Shown here: in pieces, positions 11,815-24,600 of the stretch
Numbering within the stretch: position 1 is the first letter of the stretch
Layout of the letters: the number at the start of each line of letters is the position of its first letter
Assembly: GCA_951804985.1 (NCBI GenBank)
Contig: OX638134.1
Location: 80,021,679 to 80,085,678, forward strand
DNA from: Dryomyza anilis
Taxonomy: Eukaryota; Arthropoda; Insecta; Diptera; Dryomyzidae
Length of the DNA stretch: 64,000 bases
Direction: 5' to 3'
Program-made: the position numbers and the translations under genes
Notes under the pieces: model-generated
Seen by the model: the letters and a program-made list of their open reading frames with translations, nothing else
What the model was told of the DNA's origin: nothing
Database searches by the model: none

Positions 11815-13044
11815 AAGTCAAAAACTTCTTAACTACAGAAGAAATCAAGAAGTATACGGCGTGATATATAGCTAAATGAAGAACTTATTCTTATTATTAA
11901 ACAGTACAACTTGGCTATTTAAAGAGTAATTACAGTGTAATTGCTCAGTTACAGATATTATTTACGTGGTTCTAAAAAAAAAAAAATTATAAATAAAGAA
12001 AAATATTGTCCGACTGAGAAATTAGATTGCTTAATATAAAGAAAATATATTCTGAAATTAAAATTTTTTTTTTATATTACACAAACTTTAGTAAACTGTA
12101 ATTCTTAAAAAATGCTAATCTTTAGGTAGGTGATTCAAACTTATTTTTAGAATTTTTGGACCGAATATAACTATGATATACACCCAGAAAAAATGCTATA
12201 TAAATAATAGTTTTTTACTATTAAAAATAGTCAATAGGATAAATTATTATTTTAATCGGAAAATACCATTAAATACTAGAAAATACCATGACATTGCCAT
12301 AGAGTTAATATGAAAAGATTTATTTTTTTGTATACTATTAAATCAATATTTGTCCTATTGACCAATTATAATGGGATTTGAGGCAATTTTTTTCTGGGTG
12401 TATCTATTACGCGGGACGAACATATTTCGTCGGCTGAAATGAAGAATTGAACAAGAATTTCATTAATATCAATAAACTATTACTTAAAAACTAGAATTTA
12501 TCATCCGAATATTGAGAAAGCAAATTATTTATTTATTAAAAAAGAAAACATGAGAAAAAGGAAACCTGATTTATTCTCCTGCATTTTGAGAAATCATTGC
12601 TGTATTCTTTGGATAAACAACACGTGTTCATGCATCTGTTGTTGTTTTCATCATCGATCTTGCTTTGTCTATAATATTCTTTCATATGCGTTGTTTTGCG
12701 ATATCCGTCTGTCATCGTCATCTATTTGTTAGTGTGCATACAAAAATTACTGCTCTTATTTACTTTTGTGATACTTAAGAACATAATCTTTGCTTATCAA
12801 GAATAATTGCTCTTAGTAACTTTCAACATATTGTCAGATATACACACAACACATACAAACAGATGGTGTTCTATACATTTTGAGAAGAAAATAGCAACAA
12901 CATTTTTCATACCTAAGACATTAACCTCGACATTAAGTAAGTAACTTTTTTCATAACTAAGTGGATCTGTTTCTTAAAACCCAGAATGTTTCCGTTTATT
13001 TCTTAATTCCTTCTGAATTTTAAAAGTTTTTGTCCCTCCTTGTA
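11815..13044. mobile_element. Foldback-type DNA transposon, copy 2 (degenerate)
   Basis: This is a diverged relative of the element at 7838-9160. The left side shares the AGAAGAAATCAAGAAGTATACGG-like stretch but has lost a clear terminal repeat. The right side ends TTTTTGTCCCTCCTTGTA (13,044). Both shared internal blocks are present: the AACACGTGTTCATGC and GTTGTTGTTTTCATC arm at about 12,610-12,740, and a partner arm at about 12,770-12,960. A separate MITE has inserted into it. No transposase frame is seen. Confidence 0.65.
12181..12400. mobile_element. 220-bp MITE nested in foldback copy 2
   Basis: Inverted termini CACCCAGAAAAAA (12,181) and TTTTTTTCTGGGTG (12,400) are flanked by TA on both sides. 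The interior contains a further inverted pair around AATAGGA and TCCTATTGAC. It has no coding capacity. Its position inside another element shows that it inserted later. Confidence 0.75.
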
Positions 13045-13320
13045 GGTTCACTGTAGTGTGTTAAATCTCTTTTATAGGTATTAGTGTTCGAGTGAAATAC
13101 CAAGAGATTGTGTATTTCCTGATCTATCCGGGCACGGAACGAAGTGAAGTTTTTCATATGATACGTTTGTGGAACAATCTCCAAACATACACCGACACTA
13201 CTCAATTTTTGTATGCTCTCTTAAATCTATAATCCCTGCTTAGTATTGCATGAAATAGTAATATAGGTACGAACTATTATTCTAGATTTGTAGAAACTAA
13301 TTTATTGATATATTCCACGA

Positions 13321-13873
13321 AATTATCACGACAAATTCTTCTTCACTTTAAGAAGTTTATTTAACTTCGTGTGTCTTAATAGTTATTGCTACTTTAGTCA
13401 ATATTCCCAGTCTGCCATGTCTCGGAGACCTTCGATGCCTCGAAGCTTTCTCGAATAACTTCGATAAAAAAGTTCGATCTCGTTGCATTCTCAATTCAAA
13501 TTTTTAAAAATGTTCGTACATTTCAAATATCAAACCGCAATATTTTTCGCAGCAATCTCGAACTTTGATCATTTTTTTTTTCCGCTTTCCGAACATTTTC
13601 TCGTATCGAGAAAACTCCGACAGAACGTTTCGATATCTACCTACCATCTATATCCAATTTGACGCTCGATATCGTTACGAGAACGAGTCCGATATCGTGC
13701 GATTTTTCCATCTACTCTCATTGATCTCGTAACGATATCGATACGAATGGCATACTGGGTTGCTGCAGTAATTATCACGACAAATTATCACGACAAATTC
13801 TTCTTTACTTTAAGAAGTTTATTTAACTTCGTGTGTCTTAATAGTTATTGCTGCTTTAGTCAATATTGCTGCA
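13321..13873 (+). repeat. ~90-bp tandem duplication split by an inserted element
   Basis: The unit at 13,321-13,405 (AATTATCACGACAAATTC to TTTAGTCAATATT) recurs at 13,770-13,873 with only a few differences. The two copies are separated by the 354-bp element at 13,406-13,759 plus GCTGCAGT. That octamer also follows the second unit. The order of events is therefore a tandem duplication followed by an insertion into the first copy. Confidence 0.75.
13406..13759. mobile_element. 354-bp short inverted-repeat element, CCCAGT/ACTGGG ends
   Basis: The ends CCCAGTCTGCCAT and ATGGCATACTGGG are inverted matches over 12 of 13 bases. Comparison with the undisrupted duplicate suggests a 2-bp TT target duplication. 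The interior is rich in TCG/CGA. It has a second inverted pair, CGATATCGTTACGAGA and TCTCGTAACGATATCG, near 13,667 and 13,725. It is non-coding and I cannot assign a superfamily. Confidence 0.6.
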
Positions 13874-15594
13874 GTGTCCGCAAGCAGTGTTGTATGTATT
13901 ACTTTTGCTGCTGCTATTATTGTTGCTGTGGATGCAGCCGTGCGTCATTTGCAGTTACGTCTGTTTACTATATAATTCTTTTCCATTTTTTGTTATTTTA
14001 TTAAAGTATATTTTTATTGCATTTGCTCTCTTTTTTATGACTCCCTCCGCTTTTTTGGTATTAGCTCTTTAAAGTTATTTACTCGTTGATTTCCGAATGT
14101 AAATAAATGATAAAAAATCTCGTGCTTGTTGTTTCATTGTACTTTTGTTATATTTTTATTTTTTGGAATATAGCAAATTTTGTTTTTTTTTGTGGTTGAA
14201 ATATTTTGTATTATATTTGTAGAAATTTCCAACCAATAGCATGAATTCGGTTATCACAAATAACTTTTTAATCATTTAATTTTATGTCGCAAGCATACTT
14301 TTTCTTTTCTATTTATTTCTATTCATTAAACAAATATTAAATTATATAAAATTTACTAATTTCTTCGTTAAATTCTTTAATATTTTTAGATACTTTAAAA
14401 AAGAATCTATTGTCTGAGTTGCAGCTGCTTGAAAAACGATGGCAAGTGTTGCCTCAACAAGTGGATAAACACTCTGTTGTTGACACATACTTCTCTTTCA
14501 ATCAACTAATTATTGTTGGTGCCAATTAAATAAATGTTTCTCGACGTTTTGTTCTATCTACACTTTTTTGCGTAATTGTTATGCTTGTCAAAATTGCGGT
14601 ATTTGTTTTTTTTCTTGTCGTTTTTTGTTTTATCAATTTATATTTAACACAGCCATCATTATCTTACCAAGAACTCCCATTTTCTTTAGACGCAATTTAC
14701 AATTGAGTCACACTTTGTTTTACAATTGTGAATTTGTTTAATTTAATTTCAAATATTTTAATTGCTTCAATTGCTTTATCTAATTAAATTAACGTTGACA
14801 TGTTTATTTTAAGTATGCGACAGTAATTGACATTATTTGGCAAATATTGAATAACTTCCTGCTGAGTGTATGAAGTGGTGCTGACAAATATTTGTTTATT
14901 TGTTAAAAAGATAAACGAACTATTTACTAAATTGCAATGAATGAGTATTGCATGAATGGTAATTGAATCAGAGTGCAAATGAATGAATGATGTTAGTCAT
15001 TCAAAAATAAAAAAAAGATAATTTGAATTTGTGAGTTTTTTTATAATAAAATTTCTTAAAATTTGCCGTGAATCTGCCATTAAAATTCCACCTTCTAAAC
15101 ACTCTCAAAATATTCTATTTATATGTACATTCAATGAAATTTTGTTAAAATTGAACACAAACGACCATAAACAAATCTTAAAACAATTTCATTTAAATTT
15201 AAATAGAATTGTTTTTAATTTTGTGTTAAAAAGAATTGATTTAAATTTAAATATTATTCTTTTTATTTTAGTAAAAAAATAAATAAAAAAATTATTTTTT
15301 ATATTATTTTTTAATTTAATGTTTTTATGTTTATTTATTTTGTGTATGTGTTCTTGCTAAAACCATTAACCTATTTTACTAACGGCCATCATCTACCAAC
15401 ATTACTTCTGCTTATTATCTCTGAATTGGTCCATCAAAACGGGGCTATGAATAATATGGCAGGGTGACATCGTACACAAAATTTCAGAAATGTCCTTAGA
15501 TGTACGTGGTATGCATTTCGTATTGCATTTCACACCTTAAAAGCTACATACCTTTAGGGGCATATCACGAAATCTCGAATTTAAAACCAAACAA
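13874..15594. other. AT-rich sequence, no feature seen
   Basis: Short open frames in this stretch are of low complexity, with no splice-site-bounded coding signal. I recognise no repeats longer than microsatellites. Confidence 0.45.
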
Positions 15595-15774
15595 TTATGT
15601 TTAATTTTAAAACATTATTATGTTTAATTTTAAAACATTATTATGTTTGATTTTAAAACATTATTAAGTTTAATTTTAAAACATTATTATGTTTAATTTT
15701 AAAACATTATTATGTTTAATTTTAAAACATTATTATGTTTAATTTGATTTAAAATAATGTTTTTTCTCAGTGTA
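15595..15774 (+). repeat. 23-bp tandem repeat ending in a CTCAGTGTA half-terminus
   Basis: About seven near-identical copies of ATTATGTTTAATTTTAAAACATT-like units (period 23) run to about 15,745. The sequence then ends in TTTTTTCTCAGTGTA. That last motif looks like the terminal repeat of a TA-inserting MITE whose other end is missing, so the repeat may have expanded inside a MITE. Confidence 0.75.
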
Positions 15775-17760
15775 GTTTTGCGCGAAATATGCCCGAAATT
15801 CTTGGGATTATTTTGATTATTAAATTGTGGATTATTTAAGTCAGATTTCCGGCATATTTTTCTATTAGAATTCTAGTGGCACTAATTGATACAAAATCGT
15901 CTTTTGTTTTGATAAATGCTTTTTCTGACTTACTTAAAGTTTAAATTAAATTTAAAATGTTAGTTAGTATAAAGAAATCACCATACAAGAAAGTTAAATT
16001 TTTCGTTTGACGGCACTCAATTTTTTATATTTAGCATTTTTAAAAACAAATTATTGATTGATTGATTTGGAATATTTTTAAATTATTCGAGTTTTTAAGA
16101 ATTTTTAGAACAGTTTTGTTTACTGAACTCGGTTCTGAAATTCATTTTGTAATATCACGTATGGTTTTTTCACAATACTCATTCGAATGTTGTAAATTAC
16201 GATTGACTTATACCACCAAATGTGCATGAAGACATATTTATTTTTAACTCCGTCAATTTTTTATAGATTTCAGTGATTAATAACTTATCAGAAGCCGAAA
16301 CCTTCACTGTTTTATTATAAAATTCAAAAATAATTAAAAAAAGGTGAACATTTTATTGAAAACGGAATTCGGAATAACTAATTTTTTCAACGATTTCAAA
16401 TTTTAAAAAGCTTTTGATCGTAATATTTCGTATATTTGCAGTAAAGATGTGGGGTATCCATATTTTAATTAATTTTCGTAATATTTTATTTATTAAAGTT
16501 CACAATTTACAATACAATTTTGTTCGCATGATTTCTTAAAAATCAAAATCAGAATTACAACGATATCAATTAAAGTCATGTCAAAATTTAGCGCTATAAA
16601 TACTGCGCAATTCTTGCCATTGCATATAAAATTTTCAAAATTATGACTGACCACAACCTAGACAGATTATACACCGACAGACATACATATATAATGCAGA
16701 GATACCCCGCACAGACAGCACGAAAGACACGCATATTTAACGTGAGACAGAGCAAATTTCTGAAGCATGTCGCGCTGTATCTGCTCCGTTTATCTCACTG
16801 TCTGTCAGTCAGTATGTTGGCACTTGTCTGGAAAGAATCCAAACGTTCTAATAAAAACAAATATTAATAAAAATACAAACTACACAGGCCCCCAGCTCCC
16901 CGAATAATCAGCTCAGCGAACCATAGACGGAATAATATGGAATTCTTGCATATTTATTATGATTTTTGTTTTCTTTTGCAAAAACAAAATCAAAATATAT
17001 TTATGCAAAAAGAAATAATAATAAAAGAAAATACTGAAAAGAAAATGTATCTGTTGGCTGCGTATTTTTTAGGCCAGTAGGTTCTATTTAACGCTTAGGG
17101 GGCAACGGAAAGACAACTAGTCTGACTGACAGACTGAATGTTTTGTGTCCAGCTTCGGGTACTTCTGCAATATTTGCATATTTAAACGTTGCGCCAGCCG
17201 TTACGAAAGTAAAAGTTATGCTAAAAATACATCATGCACACGTAGATACACACGCAGATACTGATTGTTATCTATAAGATACAATGCAATATTTACATTA
17301 TGACTGTGAAGTATGCGAAATTGTTTTGCATATATGTTAATCTGTTCACAGCATGAATTTGATGCCAAATTCAGTATTTATTTTCAATTTCATTTAAAAA
17401 TTTTCAATCGACTTGAAACAAACTTTCAGATACAAACGGAACAGATTTGGTATCTGCTAGTTTGTGTTTCTACAAATTATGTCTCTTTTGCAAATGACAA
17501 GTTGTTCGTATGTTTAGTGTGTTTATGTTTTGTTGTGGAAAACTAGGTTAAATGAGCAATTTTATGTACTAAAATAGTTACTAATTAAAATATTTTTGTT
17601 TTCTTGGAAAAGTGTATCTGCCATATACAAGTTTTATAACTAAATTCCAAAAATTTTCGATATTAAAATATTACTATTACCAGAAATAAAATTCAAATTT
17701 TTTACTTCAAATTAAATTTTTATTGAAATTAAAAATGTGCTCTAAAATTATATATTTGAA
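15775..17760. other. AT-rich sequence, no feature seen
   Basis: No coding or RNA feature can be supported in this stretch. Open frames at 16,643-16,867 and 17,313-17,546 do not resemble proteins and have no promoter or splice context. Confidence 0.45.
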
Positions 17761-17761
17761 T

Positions 17762-18490
17762 GCATATTCAATTATTCACTAAAAATTCAATTTTTCACTA
17801 AAAATTCCCTTTTCAGTAAAAAATTCTATTTTTCACTAAAAATTCAATTTTTCACTATAAAATCAAATTTTCACTAAAAATTCAAATTTTCACTAAAAAT
17901 TCAAATTTTCACTAAAAATTCAAATTTTCACTAAAAATTCAAATTTTCACTAAAAATTCAAATTTTCACCAAAAATTCAATTTTTCACTAAAATTCAATT
18001 TTCACTAAAAATTCAATTTTTCACTAAAAATTCAATTTTTCACTAAAAATTCAAATTTTAATTAAAAATTAAATTTTTCACTAAAAATTCAATTTTTGAC
18101 TAAAAAAAAAAAATTTCACTAAAAAATCAAATTTTCACTAAAAATTCAATTTTTCACTAAAAATTCAATTTGTCACAGAAAATTCGATTTTTCACTAAAA
18201 ATTCAAATTTTCACTAAAAATTCAAATTTTCACTAAAAATTAAAATTTTCACTAAAAATTAAAATTTTCACTAAAAATTCAATTTTTCACTAAAAATTCA
18301 ATTTTTCACTAAAAATTCAATTTTTCACTAAAAATTCACTTTTACACTAAAAATTCAATTTTTCACTAAAAATTCAAATTTTCACTAAAAATTCAATTTT
18401 TCACTAAAAATTCAAATTTTCACTAAAAATTCAAATTTTCACTAAAATTTAATATTTTCACTAAAAATTTAATGTTCCACTAAAAATTTA
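17762..18490 (-). repeat. 19-bp minisatellite array, locus 3
   Basis: Reverse-complement copies of the family unit (CACTAAAAATTCAATTTTT and the variant with CAAATTTT), about 38 copies. The array ends about 50 bases before the splice acceptor of the first prominin coding exon, so it may lie in a 5' intron. Confidence 0.9.
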
Positions 18491-18543
18491 TTAAAAAAAA
18501 AAATAATTCAATAATTTATCTGTTTTTCTCTTTTTATTTCTAG

Positions 18544-18610
18544 AAATTTACAAAATTAAACCGCTTCGCACTACCGCGTAATTCCGCGACCTCTCAGAGA
18601 CGCACGTAAA
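18544..18610 (+). other. 5' UTR segment behind a splice acceptor, prominin gene
   Basis: A pyrimidine-rich tract ending TTTATTTCTAG at 18,543 is a good acceptor. It is followed by 67 non-coding bases up to the ATG. This implies at least one upstream non-coding exon, which I could not locate. Confidence 0.5.
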
Positions 18611-21600
18611 ATGGCAGCGTCTGCTGCCGCTGCCGAAGATCGACGACGCACTCGTCAGCCAGCAACAAGAGCAACAACAAATGCATTACTAACCACAACA
18701 ACAACAATAACCAGTGTTGGATTACAAAAAACATCAAAAATGCTGCCAAACGTAAAACGCAACAACAACAACAATAGATGCATTTACAACAAACATAATA
18801 TTAATCACAACAACAACAACAAATTTACCAATGAGACTAACTTATTATTGCGTGACATTGACGTCGACGCAGCTGCCGCTACACATTCCGTCACTGATGA
18901 CGTCGAATCCTTATTCTCCTCCTCCGCCTCCCGCACACACATCAGTGACTCTATTGCCAATGTTGCCATAATGACGTCTTCAATGTCAACCCCATCAACA
19001 TCATCATCGTCGTCATCGTCGTCGTTGTCGTTTTCGTCTTCGACAATACGTGGCTGTCGTCGCTCACGTTCATGGCTGCCACAGCGCCATCTACTGAGCA
19101 CCGTCTTAACATTCTCCATATTGGCCGCCATGCTCAGTCTGATGCCCGCCTCGTCGGCCGCCTTCGACATGGGCAACGAACTGAATCTGAAGCCGACGAC
19201 ATACACACAGTGGACGAAGAACGTCACGTATCTCAGTTCCACGAAGTACAATTCGCGCGGCATGCAGCCGCTCTACAACATTACGCACAAGATCATGTGG
19301 ATGTTTGTTGGCGATGATGCTTTGCCGGAGGGTAAGTTTCAAATAAATGTAATAGAGGAGCAATGGGGAATGAATAACCATGTAATAGGACACTCTCGAC
19401 AAAACTATCAAAACAAATTAATTAAATTCGAGCTATTGTAAATATATAGCTATTTTGTAAATATATATTCATCTTGTAACATCGGTGACTCCATTGGTTA
19501 ATGCATTATATTTCATTTTCATTCAATTCAAATATATATACCCAAAAAGACAAACTATGTCTGAAAGATGTCTTTATCGATAACCGAAAGTTGTCGGAAA
19601 TGTTACCGAAACGCTGTCTTATTGTAATGCAAATAATTGACCGAATGATAACTATGGTATAAATGTTCTAATGGTATAAATAAATATATCTTAAAGATAT
19701 TATCCAAAAGTTGTCTTTTCAGCAACGGCAACCGGTATGAAAATTCAGGCATAACAAGCTGTTGATTCTCAACAAATAATTAAATTCATCTTGTAACGTC
19801 GGTGGCTCAAATGGTTAATGCGTTATATTTAATTTTAATTCAATTCAAATATACCTAAAAAAACGAACTATGTCTGAAAGATGTCTTTATGCTATCTTTT
19901 AAATGTTATCGATATCCGAAAGTTGTCCGAAATGTTACGGAAAACTGACTGTTTGTAATGCAAATAATTGATCGGATGATAACTTTTTGCGCAATCTGAA
20001 TGATATCCTATGGTATAAATAAATATATCTTTAAGATTTTATCCAAAAGTTGTCTTTTCAGTAACTGAAAGGCAAGTGATATGAAAATTCAGGCATAACA
20101 AGTGATCATATTGATTGTCAACAGTCAGTGAATCGTCAGTGATCATCATTAGTGATCAGTGAAAACTTACTCGCAAGCTCCCGTCCAGAAAAACTAGTCA
20201 AGAACTGGTCGGTTACTTGTAGGGAAAAGCCCAGAAACCGAAGAGTTTTACTGGGTAGTTTCTGGTCGGAAAATACTTGACATAGCTTGCCAGAAACTAG
20301 GCTAGTGACTAGTATAACTGGCTGGATAGTCGTAGGAAACTGGTAGGAATTATTGCTTGGGTTGTGTACCCAAACCCAAGCCACATTTTACTAGGCAGCG
20401 CAAGTACTGCTAAGTTTCTGGTAGGAATTTGAATAGTATGTTCTCGCCAGTCCAGAACTGATCGGTTACTTGTTATGCCCGTAACTTCAACTAGTAGATA
20501 TCTCGTGGTGTTTGTACCCAACAGATATCTCTTACCTATACGGTGTTTTTGCGTTAAAATTACGAAATTTTACTTACACGATAGATAACTAGGCACCAGT
20601 AGATATATATTCGTTGAAGTTACGGGCATTGGGAACAACAACAATACCAGTTTCCTATCAGTATCCAGCCTGTTTTACTCGTCACTTGCCAAGTAACTCC
20701 CAAACGATGTCACGCACTTTCCGACCTGAAACTACCCAGTAAAACTCTTCGGTTTCTGTGCTTTTTTCTGTGTAAGTAACCGACCAGTTCTTGACTAGTT
20801 TTGCTGGAAGGAATCAACTCTTCAAATCCCTACCAGTAACCGACAAGTTTTCGACTAGTTTTCACAGACGAGTGCATACTATTCAAACTCCAGAAATTTA
20901 GTAGTACTTGTGTTGCCGAGCAATTGTGGCTTGTGTACTTCAGTGATGGCAGAATTTGTATTGGGCATGCTAAAAAGTTGCATCATCAAAGCATCTGTTG
21001 TAAAGACCTGGTCATTTTTACTACTGGGTATAAATGAAATTATTGGAAAACAATTTCAATTCATTTAACAAATTTAATTTGAAGAATAACCCGGTCTCTG
21101 GCTGCTACGCGTAACCCTAAACACTTTCATTCTGTATGTTTGCCGGAAATCTGCCGCTAATATTCAATACTAATATTCAATACCTCGTGTTATGTTCGAA
21201 ACATTTGATGCGAACAATTCAATCAAGAGGTTAAACTTTGTTTTATAAAGAATTAAAATATATATTTTATTATATGTGAAAATCTTATAATTGTTAAAAA
21301 ATGTCCACTTGTGAACGATGGATTTGAAATTGACATGGGAAGTTGAAAGATGTCGCGTTTTAAACGATTTCCAGATTAGCACTTCTTCTTCTTGGATGCC
21401 ACCAGTTTCATCAAATGTTCCGAAGACATTGATTTGGGCCGCTCTATGGGCAATACCATCGCACGACTCCATATCTGTGAAGCCAACACACCCAATGCAC
21501 GCGATACTCCAAACAAAACAGTGTAGTAGGTCATCTCCTTCATGCCAAAGTACATGAGCAGCACTCCTGAGTGAGCATCCACATTGGGCCAGGGGTTCTG

Positions 21601-24600
21601 GACTTTGCCCAGTTCAGTAAGTACCGGTGGCACAACCTTGTACAATTTCGAAACCAAATGGAACAACGGATCATCTTTCATATATTTTTGGGCGAAATCA
21701 CGTTGCACAACGTAACGCGGATCTGTTTTGCGCAACAAAGCATGGCCATAGCCGGGCACAACTTGTCCGCTTTTAAGAGTCTTCCAAATAAATTCGGTCA
21801 ATTTTTTCTCATCTGCGTCAGCACCGAGTTCTTTTAGTATTTTTTGCAGCCACACTAACACCTCTTGATTTGCCAAACCATGTAGTGGACCCGCCAGGCC
21901 GTTCATGCCAGCGCTAAATGACAGAAAAACATCGCTCAGTGCAGAGCCCACCAAGTGCACGGTATGAGCGGACACATTGCCGCCCTCGTGATCGCTGTGT
22001 ATGGTGAGATAGAGACGCATCATCTCGGTGAATCCGGGATCATCATAGCCCAACATTTTGGTAAAACTTGCGGACCAGTCCAAGTCGGGATCGACGCACT
22101 TTTCCTCCTTATTGTCGCGAAACGTGTTGGTATAAATCATGGCGGCAACGGTGGGTAACTTGGCAATCAGATCCATGCTATCCTCATAGGTATACTCCCA
22201 GTACTGGAGCTTTTTAACGCCTTTATTGTAGGCCTTCACGAATTTGCTGTCGTGATTGAGCGCTGTAATGGCGCACGAAAACTGTGACATGGGATGCAGC
22301 GTTTTCGGAAAGTTGTTCAGCATGGTGATCACATGTTTGGGTAATTTGGCGCGTTCGGCCCACTCGCAGGACAACTGTTTGACTTGTTCGTCGGTGGGCA
22401 CTTCGCCGGTACACATCAGCCAAAAAACGCCCTCGGGCAGTGGTTCCTCGCCACACTCGGCCTTGGGCAATTGCTCGCGACACTCTGGTATGGATAGGCC
22501 ACGGAATCTAATGCCCTCTTCTGGATCTACCACCGACGTCTCGCAAATGAGTGCCTTCATGGTGCGCATGCCGCCGTACATCATGCGAATGGTGGTATCA
22601 CCTAAGACGAAATCATTATGCTCCTTGCGAAACTTTTTCACCTTTTCCCGATGTTCCGGAATCTTCTCGGCGAGCACGTCTTTCAGGCTGCCGCAGGAGT
22701 GGCGCACGCCAGTTTTCCACAGCAGAGCGTGAACTGGAAGAAGGCTACGCGTCGATATCATTGCGATGATCTATTTTATTTTATTTGAAATTGTGTCTGA
22801 ATTGAATAATGAAATTTTTATATATGAATATGTTACGAGAAAAAAAAAGCTTGAGCAGATTTCAAATGCATTACGATTACTTTTCGATAACAAGTGACTA
22901 AAGGTGATGTAACATTTTTTTTCTATTTTTAATAATAATAATAGTTATTATTATTAGTAATAATCCTAAAGGACTTTGCACGTACACAAAACAGGCATAA
23001 TTTTTGTCCTCAATGTTATTTATTTGAGAAACTGGGAATCAAAAATTGCCACAAGACTATGCTATGGTATTTTGAGAAAAATATAAAAATGTGTATTAAA
23101 AAAAGTAATTTAAAATGTTAAATGTCAAAAAGCATCCCGTAAAAAATCAATTTTAACATTTTTCACAACAGTTCTGGCGGATTCTATTATCTAGAAAATG
23201 TAAAGGTTTTAAATATGGACTTTTTCCGAGGTCTATTATAATATTTTGGGGCTCTTTACTAAAAAAAAACTTCTTCTAAAAGTTGTTCTCTCAATGTTGA
23301 TCCATTAAATTGCATATCTAGATTTTTCACTTTGGTACATTTCTTCGAAATGAATTATTTCTGGAAATATGTAAATATGATGATGAAGAATATTCTCGAT
23401 TAATAATTGGATCCGGTAAGAATTGTCTCGAGTAATAACTGTAATAACTGTGAATAATTTAAGGAAATGAATTGTTTCTTTTTACAGAAACAATTCATTT
23501 CCTTAAATTATTCAAAACAATTATTCATCGAGAAAATTCTTCTCTTCCCTGGACAGTTATTACTCGAGACAATTCTTACCGGATCCAATTATTAATCGAG
23601 AATATTCTTCATCATCATATTTACATATTTCCAGAAATAATTCATTTCGAAGAAATGTACCAAAGTGAAAAATCTAGAATGGGAAGGAATGATCTCGATG
23701 AATTGCTCCGGTAAGAATTGTCTTGGGGAATAATTGTCTGAGAAAGAATTGGCTCAGAAATGAATTGTCTAGAGAAAGAAAAAAATATGATTTGCCAAAA
23801 AAGTATTAAAAAAAAAAAAAAAAATTTTAACTTCAAATTCTATTTCTAACTCAAAATTCAATTTCCAACTAAAAATTCAATTTTATACTAAAACTATTAA
23901 ATTAAACAATTTAATTTTTAACTAAAATTTAAAATTTTAACTAAAAATTAAAATTTTAAGTAAAAATTAAAATTTTAACTAAAAATTAAAATTTTAACTA
24001 AAAATTAAAATTTTAACTAACATTTAAATTTTAATTATCAATTAAATTTTTAACTAACACCATTTTTAACTGATAATTAAATTTTAACTAGCAATTAAAA
24101 TATTAACTAAAAATTCTATTTTTCACAAAAAATTTAAATTTTACTTTTTACTAAAATTATTTTTTTCAATATAGAAATAAAAATTCAATTTTTCATCAAA
24201 AATTAAATTTGCTATTTAAAATTAAATTTTCACTAACATTAAATTTTGTACCAAAAATTAAATATATCATAAAATTAAATTATTAACTACAAATTCTACT
24301 TTTACTAAAAAAAATGTATTTTTTAAATAAAAATTTAATTTTTAACCAAAAATTAAATTTTTAACCAAAAATTCAATTTTTAACTACAAAAAAATCCATT
24401 TTTAACCAGAGCTCTCGATTTCATACGAGTATTTTCGAGTAGCCCGGGTACCCGGGTACCCGGGCGCTCGAAAGCCCGGGTAGTTCAAATACTCGAAAAA
24501 CCCGGGTATTAAATGTTCGAGTTACCCGGGTAGTTCGCAAAACCCGGGTAGTTGGTTCGTTCGTTTGTTCGAGCTATTCGAGTAGCTCGTTTGTTCGAGT

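Noticed and set aside
18805..19263. 152-residue minus-strand frame opposite prominin exon 1
   Set aside because: Antisense shadow of the Ser/Asn-rich coding exon; the acidic run mirrors the TCG/TCA repeats.
22256..22732. 158-residue frame on the + strand opposite citrate synthase
   Set aside because: It is antisense to a fully conserved enzyme frame, and its translation resembles no family.
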